From positions 11,689 to 23,969 of the forward strand of contig NWUY0300015810.1 in the NCBI GenBank assembly GCA_004151065.3: a stretch of DNA of 12,281 nt. Reading direction: 5' to 3'. Shown in pieces: positions 1 to 8,800 of this stretch. Under the pieces are notes generated by a model that saw only the letters and a program-made list of their open reading frames with translations, was not told the DNA's origin and made no database searches. A program made the position numbers and the translations under genes. Origin of the DNA: Larix sibirica (lineage: Eukaryota; Streptophyta; Pinopsida; Pinales; Pinaceae). Positions within the stretch are counted from its first letter, which is position 1; the number at the start of each line of letters is the position of its first letter.

Positions 1-187
1 TGAAAGTCTGTTAGAGAAGTGATATTTCTACAATTTATGTATATCTTTTTGTGTGCTTATAAACATATACATAGATGTATGTATTAGTATTAATCTGTCT
101 AGGATATTTAAAGTTGTCTATGTTCTGTCTATTTTGAAGAGGATATTTAAGATTGCCTAGGCTATATTTTAGGGGCAAATTTTTATT

Positions 188-626
188 CTTGTAAGCTTAA
201 AAAAGTTGTGACTAGCAAATGTTACAAACCCACACAACCTTATAATGGTCATACCTTAATAGACCACACAACCCTTGAATGGATGAGGCAATTTTTGTGT
301 CTTGTAAGCTTAAAAAAGTCACCATAAGGGTCATACCTTAAGAGCCCACACAACTCTTGAATGGATGAACACACAATCCTTAAGAGCCCACACAACTCTT
401 GAATGGATGAACTTGTAGGATGATTAAGCACACATAATTCTTTTAGTGTATATTCTTGAACGGATAAGGCAATTTTTATGTCTTGTAATCTTAAAAAAAT
501 CACCATAAGGGTCATACCTTAAGAGCCCACACAACTCTTGAATGTATGAACACACAACTCTTGAATAGATGAACTTGTAGGATGATTAAGTACACATAAT
601 TCTTTTAGTGTATTTTTTTAAAGTAT
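188..626. repeat. Three-module higher-order repeat inside the left direct repeat
   Basis: Modules begin at 188, 301 and 482. Each shares a CTTGTAA(G/T)CTTAAAAAA head, a GGTCATACCTTAA segment and a CACACAACYCTTGAATG segment. Modules 2 and 3 also share the tail GATGATTAAG, then CACATAATTCTTTTAGTG. The first module is more divergent, with AATAGACC in place of AAGAGCCC. This indicates an early segmental duplication inside the repeat, before the copy now at 10022-10804 arose, because that copy has the same three modules. Confidence 0.7.
336..419. repeat. 42-43 bp minisatellite, two units
   Basis: The unit starts CCTTAAGAGCCCACACAACT and continues CTTGAATGGATGAACACACA. Units begin at 336 and 378, a 42-base period here. 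A further degenerate unit begins near 518 in the next module. The homologous array at 10331 has six units. Because units are 42, 43 or 48 bases, they do not keep one reading frame, so the minus-strand frames with recurring SSIQEL and IHSRVV peptides are by-products of the repeat. Confidence 0.85.
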
Positions 627-1325
627 TCTTTGATGGGTGATCTTTCAACCCCATTTATTACTATGCGATTCAAACCAATACTTTGGCTTGTGCAATGACT
701 TTGTCGACAATTTGACATTGTTATAGTGGTGTGTAATGTTTCAAGAGCAATTTTCCTTTAGCTATATACTCCTTGTGTTCAGAGTTGTTGAAATTTTGTT
801 TTCACCGGGCAATGAATGCAAATTTGAAAATTCACCTTCTTCCAAGAAGGTTCCTCAGATCTTAACCCTAGAATTCTCAACTTTTAGGACTACTATAAAT
901 TAATGTGAAACAACAGTGGAACAATGACAATAATTCACTTCTAGTGGCCCCAAAATTCATGGCAATTCAAAGAGAAGATACTAATCATTCCAATGAGTTT
1001 CCAGACCTTTAGGGCAATTTCACATGCATAAACTAGATATGAAAACTCTTATGACACACCAGATACGACAGCAAACACAACAGCAGTAGAGGGCTATACT
1101 ATTATCTTCAATTTTAGTGTCAAGTCCCTTCACAGTTTTCTCTTAAGTGTATCAAATCAGCAAGACAATTAAGAACTGGAAATGAACATCTCAAGAAGAT
1201 AAAATGCTGAAATCGAATCTGGGCAGCTAGAAACCTCGTATATATATGCTTAATGAATGGAGTACATACATACCATAGCGCCCTCTTGAAGCTAGGAGAA
1301 AATCCAACCACACAAGATGCATGAG
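627..1325. other. Non-coding stretch, no gene seen
   Basis: About 700 bases between the left direct repeat and the duplicated segment. There is no long open frame on either strand. The 63-codon minus-strand frame at 1120-1311 shows no recognisable domain or compositional signal. A perfect 7 bp inverted repeat (CCTTCTT / AAGAAGG, 2-base loop) lies near 837-852. One AACCCTA motif occurs near 863. Confidence 0.5.
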
Positions 1326-1484
1326 TTAGGGATAGTCAACAAACCCTAGCTCCTCCAAGTGCAAGAATCCCTCCAACACTATCTCCAAGGCAAGAACTCC
1401 TCCTCCTCTTCTACTTTGTTTATGTACAAGGGTTTCCAAACCCTGATTTCTAGCCTCCAAGAAATACCTAACCCTAGAATCCAT
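1326..1484 (-). other. Short unrecognised open frame, 52 codons
   Basis: On the minus strand an ATG at 1484-1482 opens 52 codons ending in TAA at 1328-1326. The product starts MDSRVRYFLEARNQG, has a basic/glycine patch (SRRGGG) near residues 24-29, and ends in a leucine- and acid-rich stretch. The family is not recognised. The surrounding strand carries TAGGGTT motifs and purine-rich sequence typical of plant leaders, so it could be a short leader ORF or the start of a first exon. In the second copy the frame begins at 5938 but is cut by the n at 5817 and continues into unrelated repeat sequence, so that longer chimeric frame is not real. Coding status is doubtful. Confidence 0.2.
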
Positions 1485-1585
1485 GATGTTCTATGAGACC
1501 AAGAAACCCTTGCATCCAAGAGGGAGAGATCAAATGTACAAAGAAGAATATCAAGAGAGAGAAATCATCCACCTCGTATGCTCCA

Positions 1586-1609
1586 CTAGGGTTTCCTAAT
1601 GAACCCTAG
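1586..1609. other. Telo-box inverted repeat
   Basis: CTAGGGTT at 1586-1593 and AACCCTAG at 1602-1609 form a perfect 8 bp inverted repeat around an 8-base spacer. Both arms carry the plant telo-box core (AACCCTA), a motif often found near transcription starts. The element recurs at 6040-6063 in the second copy. More AACCCTA motifs lie near 1342 and 1469. Function is not known here. Confidence 0.6.
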
Positions 1610-1639
1610 CGTATCACTAAGAGATCACTCCAAAGAAGA

Positions 1640-2380
1640 GACAAAATATGAATGATGTGTTGTTTAGAAAAACTTTCATTTTCCTCTATTTAGATGACAG
1701 GTAAGGGAGGTAGACAATATAACACAGGTCAGCTTAAGCCTTCCTTGCAAGCCTACTAAACATAAGTAAGCCACACACAAGTGAAGTGCTCCACTCTTAA
1801 AGTACAAGTGTCAAGCTCCAATGATGATATCATGCACAATAGTGACCCAAGGTGATGTAGCTATGCAAGACAAATCCACACAACTCCATCGCAAGCCTCC
1901 ACGAACTCCATCCATCCTCCAAAGCCAAGTACTCCATTGGGGCAGCTACCCGCTACAAGAACATTATTGAAGCCCCAGGCATCCCCGAGCCATCTCTAAT
2001 CCTCAGAACAAAAACCAAGCTGTTGCATGAGATCTAGGGCGTGTATCCCTCCTCCACAATGCATAATGCTCCTCGTATCTTGTAGGCATTCTCCCACCAA
2101 GTGAATCCTCCATGCGGCCATCATGCAAGGTGTCCACCATTTAGGCAAGAGATCTCCAATTCCTTAGTGAAGAACATTGAGCCAATAATCATATGAGGCT
2201 TGGCATCCACTAAGCAAGCTATCACAACTGTGCATATCCATCATAGACCATCACTCATGCTACAATCCATCTCGGACCAGCTAGGAGCTGAGCATCAAAG
2301 GGAGCCGAAGAGTCTACATGAACATATGCTACTTGGGGTTCCAATTTACTATCCTATATTTATGTTGAAGTTGGCATCCC
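1640..2380. other. CTCC/CTCCA-rich non-coding stretch
   Basis: This part of the + strand is relatively rich in C and A, with many CTCC, CCATC and CAAGC words, unlike the AT-rich sequence downstream. The 68-codon + frame at 2200-2406 opens with TTG rather than ATG and has no recognisable domain. Short minus-strand frames near 1840-1945 are also unconvincing. The stretch could be leader or internal sequence of an unrecognised retroelement, but no primer-binding site, polypurine tract or polyprotein motif was found. It is repeated at 6094-6834. Confidence 0.4.
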
Positions 2381-2538
2381 CTACATACATATCTTTCTGT
2401 GCTTGAGTGCTACTGTTTCCTTCTACACCTATACGTCGTACACTTGACAATGCACCCCTTTATCAAACCCACTATTCTCTATTGTTCTCGGGTTTGGGGG
2501 CAGCTTAGAACTCATTTGATGCATTTGTTCTGTTGCAG

Positions 2539-2690
2539 AAAATGCCACCAAGGAATTTTTGTACCTTTTTCTGAAGTTTAAAACATTATTTTTGAAATTG
2601 GACATGAATGGCATCTACGAAGGTGGGAAAAATTTATGTTATAATGCCTATTTTCTCTTGTATTTTAGATCCATTTTGCTTTATATATAG
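2539..2690 (+). other. Candidate exon or exon remnant A
   Basis: A good plant 3' splice site (TTTGTTCTGTTGCAG, ending at 2538) is followed by an open frame from AAT at 2541 (NATKEFLYLFLKFK...) that runs 49 codons to TAG at 2688-2690. A possible donor, GAAG|GTGGGA, lies after 2622 and would give an 84-base exon ending ...DMNGIYE. The 150 bp tandem duplication begins at 2573, inside this frame. In its second unit a C-to-G change turns the TAC codon into TAG. The protein family is not recognised. A degraded gene fragment or chance is equally possible. The copy is at 6993-7144. Confidence 0.25.
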
Positions 2691-2870
2691 ATTCGTTAAA
2701 TCCATTCAAAAGGGTACTATAGGAAGTTTAAAACATTATTGTTGAAATTGGACATGAATGGCATCTAGGAAGGTGGGAAAAATTTATGTTATAATGCCTA
2801 TTTTCTCGTATTTTAGATGCATTTTGCTTTATATATAGATTCGTTAAATCCGTTAAAAAGGATACTATAG
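2573..2870. repeat. 150 bp tandem duplication, two units
   Basis: Unit 1 (2573-2722, 150 bases) and unit 2 (2723-2870, 148 bases) both start GAAGTTTAAAACATTATT and end ...ACTATAG. They differ by about six substitutions and one 2-base deletion (TCTTGTATTTT against TCGTATTTT), so identity is near 95 percent. The sharp, gap-free junction at 2722/2723 points to a fairly recent local duplication. Confidence 0.92.
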
Positions 2871-3002
2871 GGAATCAGGTAAGCAAAGAAGATCCAGTTT
2901 ATTTTGTATTATCTGGCCCTTGAGCTTTGATCTTTTGAGATCTGTCCTAAACAAGCTCTTCAATTCAAAGAGAAGTTTGACAAAATTGTATCGACTTTCC
3001 AG

Positions 3003-3137
3003 GTATCTGAAAATGAGGAAAACTAAATCAAATGAAATCAACGATGTAAGTGATATGAAGCAGAACGGAGGTCCTGTTAAATATGTCATCCTGGAAAATA
3101 TGGATGAAGATATTGATGGAGTTGAACAGTCCGAAAG
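3003..3137 (+). other. Candidate exon B inside a longer open frame
   Basis: A frame is open from about 2859 to a TGA at 3139-3141, roughly 93 codons without an ATG near its start. Within it, an acceptor (CGACTTTCCAG, ending 3002) and a donor (GAAAG|GTGATA, after 3137) would delimit a 135-base exon. It reads YLKMRKTKSNEINDVSDM, then a hydrophilic acidic end ENMDEDIDGVEQSE. Mixed basic and acidic residues resemble a disordered linker in a nuclear protein, but no family is recognised. A minus-strand frame of 104 codons overlaps (2865-3179) and shows no better evidence. The copy is at 7457-7591. Confidence 0.25.
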
Positions 3138-3669
3138 GTGATAGGGTGTAATAGGAAAGGTAACACTCCATCTGGCCATGTACTTGACAAATGTGTTTTC
3201 TAGTGCATTTTAGAGTATCACATATCTTTTATGATTGAACATCTTTTATGCTTCAAAATATAATATTCTGGTGCATTTGCTTATTTTGTTTGATAAAGTC
3301 GAATGCTTTTGTGCATATTCAGCGCATGAAGGACTTGAATAGATGGGTTCCTTTATTGCCTCATTGTTGACAGTTTGGGTCTGTGAGCTGGTAATCCATT
3401 TGTATATTACTGTGTAAGTTGTATCCTTCTGTTTAAACCTTCCAGAAAGTTAATGGGCATTGATTTAAGTCTAATCTTGTTATATCGTATTGCCAGGGCG
3501 TAAGATGTATTTATAGGTAGATGGTATTGACCTCGTATTCTTGGAGTAAGTTGCAATACCGTTGAAATAAATATAAAGTACTGAGATTGAAAGGTTCCTT
3601 TTCAGTTTCTTTTACCCAAATCTGTAGCAATAAGCAGAGGTCAATGTTCCTGAGAATATTTTGCAACAG

Positions 3670-3798
3670 GTTTCGGCTTGTTGCCATCAAAAGAAAAATT
3701 TCTTTCGTAATCATTGTTTGACTTATATGGATTTGGAGCCCCAAATTGGACATTGTTATATATTGCTAATTCCAGATCTTCTGGTTAACATGATTGAG
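3670..3798 (+). other. Candidate exon C, 43 codons
   Basis: An acceptor TTTTGCAACAG (ending 3669) and a donor ATTGAG|GTACTG (after 3798) bound a 129-base frame with no stop, exactly 43 codons. It starts VSACCHQKKNFFRNHC and continues with a mainly hydrophobic part, DLEPQIGHCYILLIPDLL. The intron-side sequence after the donor is T-rich (CTGTTTCCCTCTTTT). A minus-strand frame of 80 codons overlaps (3511-3753). The family is not recognised and the coding state is uncertain. The copy is at 8124-8252. Confidence 0.25.
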
Positions 3799-4959
3799 GT
3801 ACTGTTTCCCTCTTTTGATTAGATTACCAACAAAAGCCTGGCTACACCATATTGGTGCATGTTGCCATTTTTAATTAATTAAATTATTGATGTACAAGTG
3901 CAATTATAGAAATGACCTTTCAACCCTTCTTCCAATGTACCTGGCGACAACAGTATATGTAAGTCTTTTGTCTTCACGAGGATTTTTTGTTGCTTCTTGT
4001 GGAGTATCTCACCATGAGGTAGCTTGTCGCTTTCATTTCTTCTATACGGAAGCTGATTTCAGTTGCATTATGTGGTGACATAGGAGATTGAGAAGCAAGG
4101 AATTATCAAGCTTAGTAAAATTTTGAACTTGTAGTGCACTGCACATTTTTCTTCCTAAATGTGATACGTGTGTTTTATTATGGCAACTCCATTTTTCACT
4201 ATCATTGAAAATGTTCAAATGTACCAAGCACGTATCAAGCACATATGAATCAAGTTATTATTGATTAATTTTCTATAGAAGTGAATGGATGTCTTCAATA
4301 AAAAGCTCTGGTCAACGTTTATTTGTATCAATATTTCAGTTTTTGGAACTTTTACCTTGGGATGTTTGTGGTAGATTTCATGAGAGCGACTCGTAAAGAA
4401 TTCTTCAACATCTATACACCAATGGCAAGGCCTGCTTTGACATAGAAGGCTGAAGCAATTATAGATTACTGATGAATACCATACATGGCATTAAAACTCC
4501 TGTTTAACTATGAGCTATTGGTCTTCAACAATGTTCTCAATTTATACCAAAAAATAGGTCTAATATTGTGGCTTTACACAATCTCGATATTAACGTGGTA
4601 TTTGAAAAAATGTAATTAGAGTATGATCCGACAATGTGAAAAGTATGTCATACATTGTAACAGCTATGGATTCTTACAGACCCGTTTAGCATGCGATGCT
4701 TTCTGTTGTTTTAAGGTTAGGGAAATCAAATTACAAGCCAACATTTTTACCATGCAACTAACTTAATTTCATTAAGCTCAATCATTCTGTCACCATGATG
4801 AATATGGGCACAAAGACTGAGTAATACTGATCAGTAGAGCTAATTAAAAGAAAACCCTAGGAAGAAAATAGAGCAAATGAATTGAATATGAAAATAGCAC
4901 TTTGGCCATAAAGCTCTCGTTGTGGGGGAGAAAACAGAGATTTGTATGTATCCTTTTAG
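3799..4959. other. Non-coding or intronic stretch
   Basis: More than 1.1 kb between candidate exons C and D. It holds T-rich runs, a TTAATTAATTAA palindrome near 3871-3882 and a 12 bp palindrome TACTGATCAGTA at 4825-4836. A 63-codon + frame at 3887-4078 has no recognisable domain. If C and D belong to one gene this would be a long intron. Confidence 0.35.
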
Positions 4960-5070
4960 GAGGTGCTGGTGGCCATTGCTGTATTGGAATCGTTCCAAGA
5001 GAAGTTTATTGAGAAATTGCTTTTGGGTATTGATTGCGAGTTTTTCATAGATAGAGATGCTGATGGATGA
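4960..5070 (+). other. Candidate terminal exon D, 36 codons plus stop
   Basis: A T-rich acceptor (GTATGTATCCTTTTAG, ending 4959) is followed by an open frame from GAG at 4960 that reads EVLVAIAVLESFQEKFIEKL and then LLGIDCEFFIDRDADG, ending in TGA at 5068-5070. The in-frame TAG that precedes the frame is the splice-site AG itself, as expected if reading begins at the exon edge. The pattern suits an amphipathic helix followed by an acidic C-terminus. I do not recognise the protein. It could be the last exon of the gene suggested by candidates A-C, or a captured fragment. The copy is at 9414-9524. Confidence 0.28.
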
Positions 5071-5347
5071 ACATCTTACGAACGATATTGACGGAGAAAG
5101 TTAAAATTCAACATATCTAGTATTAATGGTATTGCCATTGGGCTCATAAATGAAATCTTGAAAGAACGCCAGATGGATAATTGTTTATTAACATGTGCAA
5201 TAAAATGAAGTTTGAAGACGATGTCAAAAAAATTGCAAAAGAAAGATATGTGCAATATTTTATAGAATTTTTAACATTTGTGATTAAATGAAAAACCGAC
5301 CAGGAAATATAAATATATATTGGAAACATGAATATTTTAATGCATAC

Positions 5348-5377
5348 AATAATTGTTATTTATCATAAACAATTATT
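5348..5377. other. Perfect 10 bp inverted repeat
   Basis: AATAATTGTT (5348-5357) and AACAATTATT (5368-5377) pair perfectly around the 10-base loop ATTTATCATA. It lies about 280 bases downstream of the candidate stop codon at 5068 in AT-rich sequence. It could be chance, or a cruciform-prone site. It recurs at 9802-9831. Confidence 0.6.
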
Positions 5378-5567
5378 TACAAAGCCATTACGAAATACAA
5401 AATTAAAATGATGCGAGTACACAGTTATGCTACATGCCCCTTCAACCTATTATAGTACTTGAAAACACATCATATATTTCATAACTAATGTAATTGTTAT
5501 GGATATGTTGCAAGCTTCTGCCAGTGATAACAGCTTAATAATATTTAATTTAAATATACATTGACAA

Positions 5568-5816
5568 ATATTTTCATAATTTATGCATATCTTTTTGTGT
5601 GCTTATAAACATGTACATAGATATATGTATTAGTATTAACCTGTCTAGGATATTTAAGGTTGTCTATGTTTTGTCTATTTTGAAGAGGATATTTAAGATT
5701 GCCTATATTTTGAGGGTAAATTTTTATTCTTGTAAGCTTAAAAAAGTTGTGATTAGCAAATGTTACAAACCCACACAACCTTATAATGGTCATACCTTAA
5801 TAGACCACACAACCCT
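5568..5816. repeat. Truncated beginning of the right direct repeat
   Basis: This is identical to 10022-10270, the first 249 bases of the right-hand direct repeat, and about 96 percent identical to the start of the left one. It stops at AACCCT just before the n at 5817, about 60 bases short of where the minisatellite array starts in the intact copy (10331). An assembly contig ending at the edge of a tandem array would look like this. Confidence 0.9.
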
Positions 5817-5817
5817 N
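5817..5817. other. Single undetermined base at a contig join
   Basis: The only n in the window sits exactly at the junction of the two 4453 bp copies. Some scaffolding programs place a single n where the estimated gap is zero or negative and contigs overlap without being merged. The sequence on both sides of the n fits this. Confidence 0.9.
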
Positions 5818-8800
5818 AGAATCCCTCCAACACTATCTCCAAGGCAAGAACTCCTCCTCCTCTTCTACTTTGTTTATGTACAAGGGTTTCCAAACCCTGA
5901 TTTCTAGCCTCCAAGAAATACCTAACCCTAGAATCCATGATGTTCTATGAGACCAAGAAACCCTTGCATCCAAGAGGGAGAGATCAAATGTACAAAGAAG
6001 AATATCAAGAGAGAGAAATCATCCACCTCGTATGCTCCACTAGGGTTTCCTAATGAACCCTAGCGTATCACTAAGAGATCACTCCAAAGAAGAGACAAAA
6101 TATGAATGATGTGTTGTTTAGAAAAACTTTCATTTTCCTCTATTTAGATGACAGGTAAGGGAGGTAGACAATATAACACAGGTCAGCTTAAGCCTTCCTT
6201 GCAAGCCTACTAAACATAAGTAAGCCACACACAAGTGAAGTGCTCCACTCTTAAAGTACAAGTGTCAAGCTCCAATGATGATATCATGCACAATAGTGAC
6301 CCAAGGTGATGTAGCTATGCAAGACAAATCCACACAACTCCATCGCAAGCCTCCACGAACTCCATCCATCCTCCAAAGCCAAGTACTCCATTGGGGCAGC
6401 TACCCGCTACAAGAACATTATTGAAGCCCCAGGCATCCCCGAGCCATCTCTAATCCTCAGAACAAAAACCAAGCTGTTGCATGAGATCTAGGGCGTGTAT
6501 CCCTCCTCCACAATGCATAATGCTCCTCGTATCTTGTAGGCATTCTCCCACCAAGTGAATCCTCCATGCGGCCATCATGCAAGGTGTCCACCATTTAGGC
6601 AAGAGATCTCCAATTCCTTAGTGAAGAACATTGAGCCAATAATCATATGAGGCTTGGCATCCACTAAGCAAGCTATCACAACTGTGCATATCCATCATAG
6701 ACCATCACTCATGCTACAATCCATCTCGGACCAGCTAGGAGCTGAGCATCAAAGGGAGCCGAAGAGTCTACATGAACATATGCTACTTGGGGTTCCAATT
6801 TACTATCCTATATTTATGTTGAAGTTGGCATCCCCTACATACATATCTTTCTGTGCTTGAGTGCTACTGTTTCCTTCTACACCTATACGTCGTACACTTG
6901 ACAATGCACCCCTTTATCAAACCCACTATTCTCTATTGTTCTCGGGTTTGGGGGCAGCTTAGAACTCATTTGATGCATTTGTTCTGTTGCAGAAAATGCC
7001 ACCAAGGAATTTTTGTACCTTTTTCTGAAGTTTAAAACATTATTTTTGAAATTGGACATGAATGGCATCTACGAAGGTGGGAAAAATTTATGTTATAATG
7101 CCTATTTTCTCTTGTATTTTAGATCCATTTTGCTTTATATATAGATTCGTTAAATCCATTCAAAAGGGTACTATAGGAAGTTTAAAACATTATTGTTGAA
7201 ATTGGACATGAATGGCATCTAGGAAGGTGGGAAAAATTTATGTTATAATGCCTATTTTCTCGTATTTTAGATGCATTTTGCTTTATATATAGATTCGTTA
7301 AATCCGTTAAAAAGGATACTATAGGGAATCAGGTAAGCAAAGAAGATCCAGTTTATTTTGTATTATCTGGCCCTTGAGCTTTGATCTTTTGAGATCTGTC
7401 CTAAACAAGCTCTTCAATTCAAAGAGAAGTTTGACAAAATTGTATCGACTTTCCAGGTATCTGAAAATGAGGAAAACTAAATCAAATGAAATCAACGATG
7501 TAAGTGATATGAAGCAGAACGGAGGTCCTGTTAAATATGTCATCCTGGAAAATATGGATGAAGATATTGATGGAGTTGAACAGTCCGAAAGGTGATAGGG
7601 TGTAATAGGAAAGGTAACACTCCATCTGGCCATGTACTTGACAAATGTGTTTTCTAGTGCATTTTAGAGTATCACATATCTTTTATGATTGAACATCTTT
7701 TATGCTTCAAAATATAATATTCTGGTGCATTTGCTTATTTTGTTTGATAAAGTCGAATGCTTTTGTGCATATTCAGCGCATGAAGGACTTGAATAGATGG
7801 GTTCCTTTATTGCCTCATTGTTGACAGTTTGGGTCTGTGAGCTGGTAATCCATTTGTATATTACTGTGTAAGTTGTATCCTTCTGTTTAAACCTTCCAGA
7901 AAGTTAATGGGCATTGATTTAAGTCTAATCTTGTTATATCGTATTGCCAGGGCGTAAGATGTATTTATAGGTAGATGGTATTGACCTCGTATTCTTGGAG
8001 TAAGTTGCAATACCGTTGAAATAAATATAAAGTACTGAGATTGAAAGGTTCCTTTTCAGTTTCTTTTACCCAAATCTGTAGCAATAAGCAGAGGTCAATG
8101 TTCCTGAGAATATTTTGCAACAGGTTTCGGCTTGTTGCCATCAAAAGAAAAATTTCTTTCGTAATCATTGTTTGACTTATATGGATTTGGAGCCCCAAAT
8201 TGGACATTGTTATATATTGCTAATTCCAGATCTTCTGGTTAACATGATTGAGGTACTGTTTCCCTCTTTTGATTAGATTACCAACAAAAGCCTGGCTACA
8301 CCATATTGGTGCATGTTGCCATTTTTAATTAATTAAATTATTGATGTACAAGTGCAATTATAGAAATGACCTTTCAACCCTTCTTCCAATGTACCTGGCG
8401 ACAACAGTATATGTAAGTCTTTTGTCTTCACGAGGATTTTTTGTTGCTTCTTGTGGAGTATCTCACCATGAGGTAGCTTGTCGCTTTCATTTCTTCTATA
8501 CGGAAGCTGATTTCAGTTGCATTATGTGGTGACATAGGAGATTGAGAAGCAAGGAATTATCAAGCTTAGTAAAATTTTGAACTTGTAGTGCACTGCACAT
8601 TTTTCTTCCTAAATGTGATACGTGTGTTTTATTATGGCAACTCCATTTTTCACTATCATTGAAAATGTTCAAATGTACCAAGCACGTATCAAGCACATAT
8701 GAATCAAGTTATTATTGATTAATTTTCTATAGAAGTGAATGGATGTCTTCAATAAAAAGCTCTGGTCAACGTTTATTTGTATCAATATTTCAGTTTTTGG

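Larger units (their letters stand above)
22..626. repeat. Left copy of a long direct repeat (left/right pair)
   Basis: This segment is repeated in the same orientation at 10022-10804. Over the first roughly 310 aligned bases I count about 12 substitutions and one 5-base indel (extra TAGGC at about 144-148 here), so identity is near 96 percent. Similarity fades upstream of about 22 and stops sharply after AAAGTAT at 626. The segment has three related modules, each opening with CTTGTAAGCTT or CTTGTAATCTT, at 188, 301 and 482. A terminal repeat of a mobile element is possible, but the ends are not TG...CA and I see no target-site duplication. A dispersed repeat family is the alternative. Confidence 0.8.
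1364..5816. repeat. First copy of a 4453 bp exact direct duplication
   Basis: Every stretch I compared matches 5818-10270 base for base at an offset of 4454. This includes the internal 150 bp tandem duplication with its particular substitutions, the candidate exons, the AT hairpin and the start of the direct repeat. I saw no mismatch. The copy ends AACCCT, then n at 5817. This most likely represents the same genomic sequence as the second copy. Confidence 0.95.

Noticed and set aside
249-515. Minus-strand 88-codon frame with repeated SSIQELCGLL peptides
   Set aside because: The repeated peptide is a translation of the minisatellite unit, whose length varies between 42, 43 and 48 bases. The frame is not preserved among copies, so it is not a repeat protein.
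1840-1945. Short minus-strand ATG frames in the CTCCA-rich stretch
   Set aside because: Two overlapping frames of about 35 codons exist on the minus strand. They are short, in different phases and without a recognisable motif, so chance is the simpler explanation.
2200-2581. Two + strand frames of 68 and 60 codons
   Set aside because: The first opens with TTG. Neither has a recognisable domain. The end of the second is better explained as sequence around the acceptor of candidate exon A.
2865-3179. Minus-strand 104-codon frame opposite candidate exon B
   Set aside because: It is the longest frame here, but it has no recognised domain and lies opposite a + strand frame with plausible splice sites. 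Strand cannot be decided with certainty, but minus-strand coding has no independent support.
4825-4836. 12 bp palindrome TACTGATCAGTA
   Set aside because: It is perfect but short and isolated. A few such palindromes are expected by chance in a window of this size.
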